38,873 nucleotides of DNA from Streptomyces griseus (GCF_001715295.1 NZ_MDKB01000001.1:1325825-1364697); one strand, 5' to 3'; shown: positions 1 to 11,503, counted from the first letter of the stretch. Numbers and translations are program-made. The notes: generated by a model not told the origin, from the sequence alone.

Positions 1-286
1 ACTGGGACGGACGTGGCGCGGTCGGCTGTGGGGGTTCCGGCTTGGGCGGCGGTGGCGGTGGCGGTGGTGGCGGCGGTGGAGGCGGTGGGGTCGGTTCGGG
101 TTCGGTGATGACGGCCTCGCAATCTCCGTCGCCGGCCACGGCGACGAACGAGTCGCCGTCCCCCTGCCCGACGGTGGCGATCGCGCAGGAGTCGCCGACG
201 GCGGGTGCCGGTACGGCGAGCAGCCAGAGCAGGGCAACGGCGGCCACGAGCCGCCGTATGGGTGATCCGTACACGCCGGGGAGCAT
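1..286 (-). CDS. Secreted proline-rich protein, N-terminal part (runs off left edge)
   Basis: Read on the minus strand from the ATG at 286-284, this frame stays open to the window edge (about 95 codons seen). It begins with a typical Gram-positive signal peptide: basic residues (IRRLV), a hydrophobic core (AAVALLWLLAVPAPA) and a likely cleavage site near APAVGD. The mature part starts with a short Cys-containing stretch (DSCAIATVGQGDGDS), followed by a run of 15 consecutive prolines and a KPEPPQP linker. This fits an exported or wall-spanning protein whose functional domain lies beyond the window. An in-frame ATG at 358 would add 24 residues, but 286 places the signal peptide at the N-terminus. 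No strong Shine-Dalgarno is seen for either start. Function unknown. Confidence 0.6.
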   Translation of the reverse strand, partial: MLPGVYGSPIRRLVAAVALLWLLAVPAPAVGDSCAIATVGQGDGDSFVAVAGDGDCEAVITEPEPTPPPPPPPPPPPPPPPKPEPPQPTAPRPSQ

Positions 287-1488
287 GTTCCCCGGCGGGG
301 CGTCACACGCGGGGGGCCGGGCTGATTCGCCCGATGGAGGGTACGTCCGGCTGTTCATGTTTGGGCCCGACGACGAAGGATCGCGCGCCGGGACGAACAC
401 GGCGGTGTTCTGCGGCCGTACGCGAGCCAGGGGAGAGGCGGGCCCGCGTACCGGCCGGCGGGGGAGCGGAGGGGCTCGGCGCGAACGCCTGGCGGAACGC
501 CTCGTTCGAGCGACGGCACGGTTCTCCCGGCGCAACTGGCTCCGCCGGCGGCGTGCGGTCAGGAGACGGGTCCGTCGTCGACCTCTACCGCCGGACCGGG
601 GTGCCGCGGCCTCAGGTCATGACGCGCCGACGGCGGCTTCGGCGCGTCCGGTGCGGCGGTGTGGGCATGGGCCACAGCTCGGACGCGGGAGGGAGTGCGT
701 GACCTGATGGGCCGGGGCGCCAGGGTGCCCTGGCGCCCCGTCCTGTAGGGCCACGGCTTCCGGCCGACGGGGTGAGATGCCCGACGGTCGCGGGCCGGGC
801 GATGCCCCCGTACGCCGGGGACACGGGCCGGCGGTCCGCCGGGCAGGGCACCGGCTGTTCCGGGTCGCGGTGGCGCCGTACGGAAACGGGACGCGGGTGA
901 ACGCCGACGGCCAGTGGGCTCGGCGCCGGACGATCACGCCGGAGTTTCGGTTCGGAAAGACCCGGAACTCGGAAAACGTGGACACCGACAAGTGGGTACG
1001 GCGGTTTACCGTTTCCCGCCCGACTCGGTCCGGTCGAACAATCGGCGCGCGGGTGACCGCCCGAGAAGTGGCCCGCCATATCAGCCACATGGCTGAAAAT
1101 GCCGTCGAAGGTGTCACCGTCAAGCGATGCGTGCCACTCCGCTCCACCGACGGTATCCAGCGGCAGCCGCTCGACTGTCGACCGGTCCGCGCATCGGCCG
1201 GCGAAGTCGGGGTACCAACAGGCTTGGCGGCGGGGGGACATGGCACCCCTTGGTATCCGGCGTAAAGCCCGTCGGCTCCTGTGCTGGTGGCCGGGAAGTC
1301 ATTTCGTGCCGGTCCGTCGCCGCATGTTCACGCGCAGCGACGGACGTTGCACATGCCACTGGTGTGTGACCAATAACGGATCTCTAATTTCCGTTTCCGC
1401 TCGCTCTCCTGGCGGCCGGTCAGTAGCCTCTGGACAACACTGACCATGAACATGGCCGGATCGCCGTGGCGACTTGTTGGAGACATCG
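287..1488. other. About 1.2 kb with no convincing gene
   Basis: Long open frames exist on both strands (for example plus 205-702 and minus 612-1241). None combines a plausible start, strong third-position GC bias and a recognisable domain. GC falls around 940-1460 (stretches such as AATAACGGATCTCTAATTTCC), as expected for promoter or intergenic DNA. The only clear structure is a perfect stem-loop at 714-739. A plausible -10 (TAGCCT, 1424-1429) lies about 60 bp ahead of the methyltransferase gene. A degraded or lineage-specific gene here cannot be excluded. Confidence 0.5.
714..739. terminator. Perfect 12-bp inverted repeat, terminator-like
   Basis: GGGGCGCCAGGG (714-725) and CCCTGGCGCCCC (728-739) are perfect complements separated by TG. 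It is GC-rich without a T tract, like many Streptomyces terminators. No confidently called gene ends here. It lies just after the TGA codons at 700-702 and 705-707, so it may mark the end of a small or decayed plus-strand gene. Confidence 0.55.
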
Positions 1489-2307
1489 ATGGAGCGTCCC
1501 GCCTGGGCACCGCAAGGCATTGACATCTCGGTGCCGAGCGTGTCTCGCATGTACGACTTCTATCTGGGCGGTTCGCACAATTTCGAGGTGGACCGGGAAG
1601 CGGCCCGCAAGGCCATGGAGTTCCTGCCGGGTCTTCCCAAGATCATGCAGGCGAATCGGGCCTTTATGCGCAGGGCGGTGCTCCACGCAGCCCATTCAGG
1701 CATCAGCCAGTTCCTGGACATCGGCTCCGGCATACCGACATTCGGCAATGTCCACGAAGTGGCCCAGGCCGCCGACCCGGAGGCACGGATCGTCTACGTC
1801 GACCACGACCCGGTCGCCGTCGCCCACAGCCAGGCCGTCCTCGAGGGCAACGAGCGGACCGTGGTCGCCGCCGCGGACCTCCGCAAGCCCCGCGCCATCT
1901 TGGACGCCCCGGAGGTCCGCGGACTCCTCGACCTGGACAAGCCCGTGGCCCTGCTGCTCGTCGCGGTACTCCACTTCATCGAGGACGCCGACGACCCGTA
2001 CGCGGCCGTCGCCGAACTGCGTGACGCGCTGGCGCCCGGCAGTCTGCTCATCCTGACCCACGCCTCCTACGAGGGCATTCCGCTCCCGCAGGAGGAGGCG
2101 GGTGGCGCGGTCGGCGTCTACCGCAGCATCCGCAACCCCCTGGTCATGCGGTCGCGCGCGGAGATCAGCCGGTTCTTCGAGGGGTACGAGATGGTCGAGC
2201 CCGGCCTCGTCTTCATGCCCGACTGGCGTCCCGAGTCCCTCGAGGGGCGGGCCCAGGAAGACCCGTTCGCCTCCTCGGGCTTCGCCGGGGTGGGGCGCAA
2301 GGCGTGA
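1489..2307 (+). CDS. SAM-dependent methyltransferase, Methyltransf_19 (DUF574) family
   Basis: 272 aa. The family hallmarks are visible: an N-terminal SRMYDFYLGGSHNFEVDRE segment (D-x-LLGG-x-DN-type), a motif I-like FLDIGSGIPT, then IVYVDHDPVAVAHS (acidic end of beta-2) and LLLVAVLHFIED (motif IV/post-IV). The DUF574 family is strongly expanded in Streptomyces; substrates are mostly unknown. The ATG at 1489 is preferred because GGAG (1479-1482) lies 6 nt upstream; an in-frame TTG at 1474 is less likely. The stop codon overlaps the GTG of the next gene (GTGA, 2304-2307), so the two are probably translationally coupled and the methyltransferase may act with c-di-GMP signalling. The substrate cannot be predicted from sequence. 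Confidence 0.88.
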   Translation: MERPAWAPQGIDISVPSVSRMYDFYLGGSHNFEVDREAARKAMEFLPGLPKIMQANRAFMRRAVLHAAHSGISQFLDIGSGIPTFGNVHEVAQAADPEARIVYVDHDPVAVAHSQAVLEGNERTVVAAADLRKPRAILDAPEVRGLLDLDKPVALLLVAVLHFIEDADDPYAAVAELRDALAPGSLLILTHASYEGIPLPQEEAGGAVGVYRSIRNPLVMRSRAEISRFFEGYEMVEPGLVFMPDWRPESLEGRAQEDPFASSGFAGVGRKA

Positions 2308-4478
2308 GCATTCCCGCCCAGGCGTCCGGCACGCCGGACGCGGAACCGGACGGCCCCGAGGGCCGGCTCAGACGATTCGCCACCATCTGGAGCCGGGCCA
2401 TCTTCCCGTCCACCGCCACCTCGATGACCCGCCCGGAGTTCGAACAGCATCTGCTGCCGCTCGCCCGGGAGCTGGACGCCATCCTCCACGCGCGGCCCTT
2501 CGACGCCACCCCCGCCCACCGGGTGGGCGGCGCGCTGGTCGCGGCGCACTGCACCGACCCCGACGCGCTGACCTCCACGCTCGGCGTCATCGACTCCTAC
2601 CTGGTGCTCTACTGCGGTGGCAACGGCCCGGTGGAACTCTCCACGGAGGACAGCCGGGCGCGGTGCGCCCGCATCCAGCACGCCCTGGCCGGGGGGTTCA
2701 CGCAGGCACTGCGCGAACGCACCCTCGCCGAGCAGGAGGCCATCGCACGCTCGGCGCTCGCCGCCCGCTCACAGGCCGAACAGGCTCTGCACGCCACGGA
2801 GGCACGCTTTCGCGCCGTGTTCAAGGACGCCGCCATCGGCATCGGCATCGCCGACCTCGACGGCAACATCCTGGAGATCAACGACACCCTCACCCGGATG
2901 TTCGGCGGCCTCGAGCACCACGTCCGCAGTCACAAGGTGCACGAGTGGGTCCACCCGGAGGACTCGCCGCACGTGTGGAAGTACTACGGCGAACTGGTGC
3001 GCGGCGAGCGCGAGCACTACAGCGTCGAGAAGCCGTACTACCGCAACGACGGCACGGTGTTGTGGACCAACCTCACGGTCTCACTGCTGCGGGACGCGAA
3101 GGATCAGCCGCAGTACCAGCTCGCCCTGTTGGAGGACACCACCGAGCGGAGGCTGCTCAACCTGCGGCTGCGCTACGAGGCCACCCACGACGCGCTCACC
3201 GGACTGCCCAACCGGACCCTGTTCTTCGAGCGTCTGGAGAAGGCCCTCACCCCCAGGGAGGGCATGCGCTTCGGGCTCTGCTACCTCGACCTCGACGGCT
3301 TCAAGGCGATCAACGACAGCCTGGGCCACGCGGCCGGTGACCGGCTCCTGGTCGAGGTCGCCGACCGGCTGCAGAGCTGCGCGACCGCACCGGGCGAGAT
3401 GGTCGCCCGGCTCGGCGGGGACGAGTTCGTGGCCCTGACGACCGGACCCCGTACCGAGGACGAGGTCGACGAACTGGCCGCCCGCATCCTCTCGGCGCTC
3501 GCCACGCCCATCCGCCTCGACGGGCGGGAGCTGACCGTACGCGGGTCCATCGGCGTCGTCGAGGGTCCCTCCGGCGAACGCACCGCCGCCGAGGTGCTGC
3601 GCAGCGCGGACATCACCATGTACCGGGCCAAGGCCGCCGGCGGCAACCGCTTCGCGCTCGCCGACGCGGAGGCCGACGCCCGTGCCATCACCCGGCACGG
3701 GCTCACGACGGCCCTGCCCACGGCGCTGGACCGGGGGGAGTTCTTCATCGAGTACCAGCCGCTCGTGCACCTGCACGACGGCAGCGTGCACGGCGCGGAG
3801 GCGCTCGTGCGCTGGTGCCACCCGCAGCACGGTGTGCTGGGGCCGGACCGCTTCATCCCGCTCGCCGAGCACACCGGTCTCATCGTGCCGCTCGGGCGCT
3901 GGGTGCTGGAGGAATCCGTGCGCCAGGCCAACCACTGGCAGGAGCGGCACACCGACGGAGGCCCCCTGCGGATCAACGTGAACCTCTCGCCTACCCAGCT
4001 CCACCACCCCCGGCTGGTCGCCGAGACCGTCGACGTACTGGAACGCTCCGGGCTGGAGCCGGGGGCGCTCTGCCTCGAGGTCACCGAGTCCGCGCTGATC
4101 GGGGCGGACGACGACCTGCTGAAGCCGCTGCGCCAACTCGCGGAGATGGGCGTCGACATCGCGCTCGACGACTTCGGGACGGGGTACTCGAACCTGGCGA
4201 ACCTGCGGCGGCTGCCGGTGAGCGTGCTCAAGCTGGACCGTTCCTTCACGCAGGGGATGCAGCACCACCCGGCCGATCCGGTCGACCTGAAGATCGTCGA
4301 GGGCATCGTCTCGCTCGCCCACAGCCTGGACCTCGCGGTCACGGTGGAGGGCGTGGAGACCGGTGCGCAGGCGGAGCAGTTGAGGCAGCTCGGCTGCGAC
4401 ACCGCCCAGGGCTGGTACTACGCCAGGCCGGGGGCCCCGGACCGGATCCACTCCCTGCTGCTGGCGGACGCCGTCTGA
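2304..4478 (+). CDS. rmdA: PAS-GGDEF-EAL c-di-GMP turnover protein, RmdA-like
   Basis: 724 aa, cytoplasmic (no membrane segment seen). Order: a helical N-terminal region (about 1-160), PAS/PAC (about 165-290, with FRAVFKDAAIGIGIADLDGN), GGDEF (about 295-455), EAL (about 470-715). The GGDEF motif is intact at residues 371-375, and no RxxD inhibitory site precedes it at the usual distance. The EAL domain keeps EAL at 499-501, LCLEVTES, DDFGTGYSN near 622 and a VEGVET motif near 680, so phosphodiesterase activity is expected. Architecture and neighbourhood match S. coelicolor RmdA (SCO0928), a regulator of morphology and development; from memory, RmdA proteins degrade c-di-GMP and may also make it. 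The GTG start overlaps the upstream stop. A strong hairpin follows the gene. Confidence 0.85.
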   Translation: MSIPAQASGTPDAEPDGPEGRLRRFATIWSRAIFPSTATSMTRPEFEQHLLPLARELDAILHARPFDATPAHRVGGALVAAHCTDPDALTSTLGVIDSYLVLYCGGNGPVELSTEDSRARCARIQHALAGGFTQALRERTLAEQEAIARSALAARSQAEQALHATEARFRAVFKDAAIGIGIADLDGNILEINDTLTRMFGGLEHHVRSHKVHEWVHPEDSPHVWKYYGELVRGEREHYSVEKPYYRNDGTVLWTNLTVSLLRDAKDQPQYQLALLEDTTERRLLNLRLRYEATHDALTGLPNRTLFFERLEKALTPREGMRFGLCYLDLDGFKAINDSLGHAAGDRLLVEVADRLQSCATAPGEMVARLGGDEFVALTTGPRTEDEVDELAARILSALATPIRLDGRELTVRGSIGVVEGPSGERTAAEVLRSADITMYRAKAAGGNRFALADAEADARAITRHGLTTALPTALDRGEFFIEYQPLVHLHDGSVHGAEALVRWCHPQHGVLGPDRFIPLAEHTGLIVPLGRWVLEESVRQANHWQERHTDGGPLRINVNLSPTQLHHPRLVAETVDVLERSGLEPGALCLEVTESALIGADDDLLKPLRQLAEMGVDIALDDFGTGYSNLANLRRLPVSVLKLDRSFTQGMQHHPADPVDLKIVEGIVSLAHSLDLAVTVEGVETGAQAEQLRQLGCDTAQGWYYARPGAPDRIHSLLLADAV

Positions 4479-4512
4479 CGTACCCCTTCCTCAGCCGTCG
4501 GCTGCCCCTCAG

Positions 4513-4544
4513 CCGTCCGGCGGCTCACGCCAGCCGCCGGACGG
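4513..4544. terminator. Bidirectional terminator between rmdA and the LysR gene
   Basis: A perfect 13-bp stem (4513-4525 with 4532-4544) and a 6-nt loop lie between two convergent genes. The arm sequence (AGCCGCCGGACGG) recurs at about 4577-4589, inside the 3' end of the LysR gene, so alternative pairings are possible. Confidence 0.8.
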
Positions 4545-4573
4545 TTCCCCGGGGCCGCAGGTCGGCTGCTCCC

Positions 4574-5503
4574 TCAGCCGCCGGACGGGCCGGGTCCGCC
4601 CCCGGCCGCGGGGCCGGCGGGCGGCGCCCCCAGGAGCATGCGCTGCAGCTCGCGCGCCGCGCGCGGTGGTTCGACGTCGCTGCGGTGGGCGAGCGCGATG
4701 GTGCGCCGCAGGCCCGGCGAGGCCAGCGGCGTCGTCCGCAGGTCCTGGCCGGCCCGTACGGCGACCATACGGGGCACCACCGCGATCCCGAGCCCGGCGC
4801 GTACGAAGCCCAGTACGGCGTCCATCTCGCCGCCCTCCACCGTGAACGAGGGCTCGAAACCCTCGGCGCGACAGGCGGCGACCGTCAGTTCGCGCAGGTC
4901 GTAGCCGTGCCGGAACATCACCAACGGCTCGTTCTCCAGGTCGGCGATGTGCACGGCCCCCCTCCTTCCGGGCGCGGGCCGGCCGGCCGACGACACCACC
5001 ACCAGGTCCTCCTGCAGGAGCTCGACCGTGGTGAGCGCGGGGGAGGCCGCGGGCAGCGGCAGCACGAGCAGCGCGAGGTCCAGGGCGCCCCGCGCCAGCT
5101 CCCGTACGAGGTCGTGGGAGCCGCCCTCCTCGATCAGCAGCCGGATTCCCGGGTGCGTGCCGTGGAAGGTGCGCAGGACCTCGGGCAGCAGACCCGTGCA
5201 GACACTGGGGGTGGCGCCGAGCCTGATTCGTCCCCGGCGCAGCTGGACCAGTTCCTGCACCTCGTGCCGGGCGGTGTCGGCGTCCGCCAGGATCCTGCGG
5301 GCCAGCGGGAGCAGGGCCTCACCCGCGTCGGTGAGGGTGATGTTGCCCCGGGCCCGGCTGAACAGTTCGGCGCCCAGCTCTCTCTCCAGCGCCTTGATCT
5401 GCTGGGAGAGGGAGGGCTGGGAGACGTGCACCTCCTCGGCGGCGCGGGTGAAGTGCCTGGCCTCGGCCACGGCCACGAAGTAGGTGAGCTGCTGGAAGTG
5501 CAT
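4574..5503 (-). CDS. LysR-family transcriptional regulator next to sdhCAB
   Basis: 309 aa from the ATG at 5503 (MHFQQLTYFVAVAEARHF). The N-terminal winged helix-turn-helix is clear (FTRAAEEVHVSQPSLSQQIKALE, about residues 18-40). A LysR substrate-binding domain follows (from about RIRLGATPSVCTGLLP). The C-terminus is Pro/Gly-rich (GGGPGPSGG), partly encoded by the repeated hairpin-arm sequence. An in-frame ATG at 5527 exists, but it would place the start inside a likely operator; the MHFQQLTYF start also fits the family. The gene is divergent from sdhCAB and shares the roughly 96-bp intergenic region with it, so it probably regulates itself and/or the succinate dehydrogenase operon. Inducer unknown. 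Confidence 0.88.
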   Translation of the reverse strand: MHFQQLTYFVAVAEARHFTRAAEEVHVSQPSLSQQIKALERELGAELFSRARGNITLTDAGEALLPLARRILADADTARHEVQELVQLRRGRIRLGATPSVCTGLLPEVLRTFHGTHPGIRLLIEEGGSHDLVRELARGALDLALLVLPLPAASPALTTVELLQEDLVVVSSAGRPAPGRRGAVHIADLENEPLVMFRHGYDLRELTVAACRAEGFEPSFTVEGGEMDAVLGFVRAGLGIAVVPRMVAVRAGQDLRTTPLASPGLRRTIALAHRSDVEPPRAARELQRMLLGAPPAGPAAGGGPGPSGG

Positions 5504-5525
5504 GGGACCGACGCTACCCCGCTGC

Positions 5526-5561
5526 ATAGCCGATGCCTATGAACATGACTCGTTTCATGTT
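5526..5561. promoter_or_regulatory. Putative LysR-type operator pair
   Basis: ATAGCCGATGCCTAT (5526-5540) fits the LysR T-N11-A box within an ATAG-N7-CTAT dyad. Fifteen bases later a second dyad is present, AACATG (5542-5547) and CATGTT (5556-5561), perfect 6-bp arms with an 8-nt spacer. Both lie between the LysR start and the sdhC promoter. The site-to-regulator link is inferred from position. Confidence 0.55.
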
Positions 5562-5586
5562 TTGGACTGATGGTCTCCCGTACCTC

Positions 5587-5592
5587 TAGCGT
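5587..5592 (+). promoter_or_regulatory. -10 box of the sdhCAB promoter (leaderless start)
   Basis: TAGCGT lies 7 nt before the ATG at 5600, so transcription is expected to begin at or next to the start codon, giving a leaderless mRNA. A TTGGAC element at 5562-5567 could be the -35, with a 19-nt spacer. No Shine-Dalgarno precedes 5600. Confidence 0.55.
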
Positions 5593-5599
5593 CGTGTCC

Positions 5600-6307
5600 A
5601 TGGCATTGGCAACGCGGACGGACCGACGGCCGTCCATGACGCGTACGCTCTGGGACTCGTCCGTCGGGAAGAAGACGATCATGGCCGTGAGCGGCCTGGT
5701 CATGCTCGGTTACCTGGTGGTGCACATGCTGGGCAACCTGAAGATCTTTTTCGGATCGGACGAGTTCAACCACTACGCGCACTGGCTCCGGACACTCGGC
5801 GAACCCTTCCTGCACTACGAGTGGGCACTCTGGATCGTCCGCGTGGTGCTCGTCGCGGCCGTCGTCCTGCACGCCGTCTCCGCGTACCAGCTGAGCCGCC
5901 GGGACCTCCGGGCGCGTCCGACGGCGTACGTGCACAAGCGGGCGCGCGCGAGCTACGCCACCCGCACCATGCGCTACGGCGGCCTCATCCTCGCGCTGTT
6001 CATCGTCTGGCACATCCTGGACCTGACCACCGGCACGGTCCACCCCGGCGGATTCCAGCCCGGGCACCCCTACCAGAACGTGCTCGACACCTTCTCCACC
6101 TGGTACGGCAACGTCGTCTACATCGTCGCCGTACTGGCCCTCGGCCTGCACGTCCAGCACGGTTTCTGGAGTGCGGCGCAGACCCTCGGCGTGGGCAACG
6201 CGACCCGGGACCGCGTACTGAAGGCCCTCGCCAACGTCCTCGCAGTGGTGCTGACGGCCGGATTCGTCTCCGTACCCGTCGCCGTCATGACCGGAGTGGT
6301 GAGCTGA
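5600..6307 (+). CDS. sdhC: Succinate dehydrogenase cytochrome b subunit
   Basis: 235 aa membrane anchor of complex II. It has about five hydrophobic helices, among them [74 protein letters not shown] and [19 protein letters not shown]. His residues within helices (VVHML, VLHAV, VWHIL, LHVQH) are candidate haem b ligands, as in the single-polypeptide cytochrome b558-type subunit. The protein should pass electrons from SdhB to quinone. ATG 5600 ([10 protein letters not shown]) is chosen because of the leaderless promoter; ATG 5636 would also leave all helices intact. It is the first gene of sdhCAB, 1 nt before sdhA. Confidence 0.9.
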   Translation: MALATRTDRRPSMTRTLWDSSVGKKTIMAVSGLVMLGYLVVHMLGNLKIFFGSDEFNHYAHWLRTLGEPFLHYEWALWIVRVVLVAAVVLHAVSAYQLSRRDLRARPTAYVHKRARASYATRTMRYGGLILALFIVWHILDLTTGTVHPGGFQPGHPYQNVLDTFSTWYGNVVYIVAVLALGLHVQHGFWSAAQTLGVGNATRDRVLKALANVLAVVLTAGFVSVPVAVMTGVVS

Positions 6308-6308
6308 C

Positions 6309-8254
<1,946 letters not shown>

Positions 8255-8258
<4 letters not shown>

Positions 8259-9001
8259 AGCTCACCCTGCGCGTCTGGCGCCAGCAGAACGCCGAAGCAC
8301 CCGGCGCGATGGTCACCTACGAAGTCGACGGGATCTCGCGGGACATGTCGTTCCTGGAGATGCTCGACACCCTCAACGAGGAGCTCATCCTCGGCGGTGA
8401 CGAGCCCGTCGCCTTCGACCACGACTGCCGCGAAGGCATCTGCGGCGCGTGCAGCCTCGTCATCAACGGCGACGCCCACGGCCCCGAACGCACCACCACC
8501 TGCCAGCTGCACATGCGGTCCTTCCAGGACGGTGACACGATCGACGTGGAACCGTGGCGTGCCTCGGCCTTCCCCGTGGTCAAGGACCTCGTCGTCGACC
8601 GTTCGGCCTTCGACCGGATCATCCAGTCCGGCGGATACATCTCCGCCCCCACCGGGACAGCCCCCGACGCGCACGCCACCCCGGTGCCCAAGCCGGACGC
8701 CGACTTCGCCTTCGAGCACGCCGAGTGCATCGGCTGCGGTGCCTGCGTCGCCGCCTGCCCCAACGGCTCGGCGATGCTCTTCACCTCGGCGAAGGTCAAC
8801 CACCTCAACGTGCTCCCGCAGGGCGCCCCCGAGCGGGAGACCCGGGTCCTCGACATGGTCGCCACCATGGACGAGGAAGGCTTCGGCGGATGCACCCTGA
8901 CCGGGGAGTGCGCCACCGCCTGTCCCAAGGGCATTCCGCTGCCGTCGATCGCCGCGATGAACAAGGAGTGGCTGCGGGCCACCCGCAAGGTACGCCGCTG
9001 A
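8255..9001 (+). CDS. sdhB: Succinate dehydrogenase iron-sulfur subunit
   Basis: 248 aa. The N-terminal [2Fe-2S] ferredoxin domain carries C58, C63, C66 (CREGICGAC) and C83. The C-terminal domain has two further Cys clusters, [13 protein letters not shown] and [15 protein letters not shown], expected to ligate [4Fe-4S] and [3Fe-4S] centres. It carries electrons from SdhA to SdhC. The ATG overlaps the sdhA stop (8255-8258), implying translational coupling. The operon ends at the strong hairpin 32 bp downstream. Confidence 0.95.
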
Positions 9002-9032
9002 TCCCGGCGCTGCGACGGAACGAGGCCGACGC

Positions 9033-9071
9033 CCCGGTGACCGGGCGGGACCGCCCCGCCCGGTCACCGGG
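9033..9071. terminator. Strong bidirectional terminator
   Basis: Perfect 17-bp arms (9033-9049 and 9055-9071) with a 5-nt loop lie between the convergent sdhB and UvrA-like genes. It is the most stable hairpin I found in the window. Confidence 0.9.
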
Positions 9072-9082
9072 CCGTTCGCGGC

Positions 9083-11503
9083 TCACTCCCTCCGCAGCGC
9101 CTTCGCGAGGTAGGGGGCCGTGCGGCTGCCCGCCGCCCTCGCCACCTGCTGCGGGGTGCCCGTGGCGACGATGCGCCCGCCGCGGTCCCCGCCGCCCGGT
9201 CCCAGGTCGATCACATGGTCCGCGCCGGCCACCACCGCCATGTCGTGCTCCACGACCACCACGGTGTCGCCTGCCTCGACCAGACCGTGCAACTGCCGCA
9301 TGAGCACCTCCACATCGGCAGGATGGAGGCCCGTCGTCGGCTCGTCGAGCAGATAGAGGGTGTGCCCCCGGCGGACACGCTGCAGCTCCGTGGCCAGTTT
9401 GATCCGCTGGGCCTCCCCACCCGACAGTTCCGTCGCGGGCTGACCGAGCCGCAGATAGCCGAGCCCCACGTCCAGCAGGGCCCGCAGACTGCGCTCCGCC
9501 GACGGCGTCCCCGCCAGGAAACCGGCTGCCGCCTCCACCGTCAGGTCCAGCACCTCCGCGATCGTGAGGCCGCGCAGGGTGACCTCCAGGGTGGCCGGGT
9601 TGTACCGCGCACCGTGGCAGTCCGGGCAGGGGGTGTACGTACTGGGGAGGAAGAGCAGTTCCACGGAGACGAACCCCTCGCCCTGACAGGTCTCGCACCG
9701 CCCGCCCGCCACGTTGAACGAGAAGCGGCCCGCCCGGTACCCGCGCTTCCGTGCCGTCCCCGTGGCCGCGAACAGCTTCCGTACGACGTCGAACAGCCCG
9801 GTGTACGTGGCCAGGTTGGAGCGTGGCGTACGGCCGATGGGCCGCTGGTCCACCTGGACCAGCCTGTCCACCGTCTCCAGCCCCTCGGCCGACGCGCAGC
9901 CGCGGGCCGCGGTGTCCGGGGCCTCCGTGGTGTCCGCCGGCCGCCGGTCCGCGAGCACCCCCGCCAGGACCTGGCCCACCAGGGTGGACTTGCCCGACCC
10001 GGACACCCCCGTGACGGCGGTCAGCACCCCGAGCGGGACCGAGACGTCGACACCGCGCACGTTGTGCAGGTCCACCCCGTGCAACGTGATCCGGCCGGCC
10101 GGGGTGCGCGGCTCCCGTGCCGGCGGCGGCTCCTCGTCGAACAGGAACCGCCGGGTCGCGGACCCCGCCACCCCGGCGAGCCCCTCCGGCGGCCCGCTGT
10201 GCAGCACTCGGCCCCCGTGCTCGCCCGCCAGCGGCCCCACGTCCACCAGCCAGTCCGCCTGGCGCACGACGTCCATCTGGTGCTCCACCACGAAGACCGA
10301 GTTCCCCGCCTCCTTCAGCCTGCCGAGGACGCGGAGCAGCGACTCCGTGTCCGCGGGATGCAGGCCGGCCGACGGTTCGTCCAGCACGTAGACGACGCCG
10401 AAGAGCCCCGAGCGCAGCTGTGTGGCGAGCCGCAGGCGCTGGAGTTCGCCCGAGGACAGGGTCGGGGCCGTGCGGTCCAGGCTGAGATAGCCCAGACCCA
10501 GCTCGGACACGGGCTCGATCCGGGCCAGCAGGTCGGCCGTGAGCACGCGCGCCGTACCGTCGCCCCCCGCTGCCCGCAGCACCTCGGTGAGGGTCGCGAG
10601 GGGCAGCGAGACGAGGTCGGCGATCGTCCGGCCCGCGAAGGTGACCGCCATCGCCTCGGGACGCAGCCGGCTCCCCCGGCACACCGGACACGGCTCGGCG
10701 GTGAGGAAGCGTTCGGCCTTCGCCCGCAGCGTACGGCTGCGGGTATCGGCGAACGTGTGCATCACGTAGCGACGCGCACTCATGTACGTGCCCTGATAGG
10801 GGCGCTGGATCCGGCCCGCCTCGCGGACCGGGCGGACGGTGACCACCGGTTGTTCGTCGGTGAACAGGATCCACTCCCGCTCCCGCGGATCGAGCTCCCG
10901 CCACGGCCGGTCGACGTCGTGGCCGAGGGCGTCCAGCACATCGCGGAGGTTCTTGCCCTGCCACGCCCCCGGCCAGGCCGCGATCGCCCCGTCCCTGATC
11001 GACAGCGACGGATCGGGTACCAGCAGCTCCTCGGAGGTGCGGTGGACGCTCCCGAGTCCGTGGCACTCGGGGCACGCCCCGGCCGCCGTGTTCGGCGAGA
11101 ACGCGTCGGAGTCGAGCCGGCGGGCCCCCGCCGGATAGGTGCCCGCACGTGAGAACAGCATGCGCAGCGAGTTGGACAGGGTGGTGACCGTACCCACCGA
11201 GGACCTGGCGCCGGGTGCCGACCGGCGCTGCTCCAGGGACACGGCGGGCGGCAGACCGGTGATCTCACCGACGTCGGGCGCACCGACCTGGTGGATCAGC
11301 CGGCGGGCGTAGGGGGCCACCGACTCGAAGTAGCGCCGCTGGGCCTCGGCGTAGATCGTCCCGAACGCCAGAGAGGACTTTCCCGACCCCGAGACGCCCG
11401 TGAAGACCGTCAGGGTGTCACGCGGGATGTCGACGTCCACGGCACGGAGGTTGTGCTCACGAGCGCCGCGCACCCGGACGTACGGATCGTGGGGGGTGGA
11501 CAT
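9083..11503 (-). CDS. UvrA-like ABC ATPase (UvrA2-type paralogue lacking the UvrB-binding insert)
   Basis: 806 aa, shorter than true UvrA (about 940-1000). It has two ABC cassettes with Walker A motifs GVSGSGKSS (near residue 40) and GVSGSGKST (near 505), signatures [15 protein letters not shown] and [15 protein letters not shown], and Walker [13 protein letters not shown] and [12 protein letters not shown]. The Zn module CETCQGEGF...[10 protein letters not shown] is complete. The first Zn module keeps only [10 protein letters not shown]: the usual preceding CxxC and the UvrB-binding region are missing ([20 protein letters not shown] runs straight through). This matches UvrA2/DrrC-like paralogues linked to drug or damage tolerance rather than canonical excision repair. 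No uvrB or uvrC is nearby. Its start overlaps the 3' end of the upstream small gene by 47 bp. Confidence 0.88.
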   Translation of the reverse strand: MSTPHDPYVRVRGAREHNLRAVDVDIPRDTLTVFTGVSGSGKSSLAFGTIYAEAQRRYFESVAPYARRLIHQVGAPDVGEITGLPPAVSLEQRRSAPGARSSVGTVTTLSNSLRMLFSRAGTYPAGARRLDSDAFSPNTAAGACPECHGLGSVHRTSEELLVPDPSLSIRDGAIAAWPGAWQGKNLRDVLDALGHDVDRPWRELDPREREWILFTDEQPVVTVRPVREAGRIQRPYQGTYMSARRYVMHTFADTRSRTLRAKAERFLTAEPCPVCRGSRLRPEAMAVTFAGRTIADLVSLPLATLTEVLRAAGGDGTARVLTADLLARIEPVSELGLGYLSLDRTAPTLSSGELQRLRLATQLRSGLFGVVYVLDEPSAGLHPADTESLLRVLGRLKEAGNSVFVVEHQMDVVRQADWLVDVGPLAGEHGGRVLHSGPPEGLAGVAGSATRRFLFDEEPPPAREPRTPAGRITLHGVDLHNVRGVDVSVPLGVLTAVTGVSGSGKSTLVGQVLAGVLADRRPADTTEAPDTAARGCASAEGLETVDRLVQVDQRPIGRTPRSNLATYTGLFDVVRKLFAATGTARKRGYRAGRFSFNVAGGRCETCQGEGFVSVELLFLPSTYTPCPDCHGARYNPATLEVTLRGLTIAEVLDLTVEAAAGFLAGTPSAERSLRALLDVGLGYLRLGQPATELSGGEAQRIKLATELQRVRRGHTLYLLDEPTTGLHPADVEVLMRQLHGLVEAGDTVVVVEHDMAVVAGADHVIDLGPGGGDRGGRIVATGTPQQVARAAGSRTAPYLAKALRRE

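Noticed and set aside
42..707. Plus-strand frames starting with polyglycine or ending near 702-707
   Set aside because: The polyglycine is the complement of the proline tract of the minus-strand secreted protein. The remainder is Arg-rich with no domain.
612..1241. Minus-strand frame of about 209 codons
   Set aside because: It runs through the perfect hairpin at 714-739, has weak third-position GC in its first half and Arg/Pro-rich shadow-like sequence in the second, and shows no recognisable domain.
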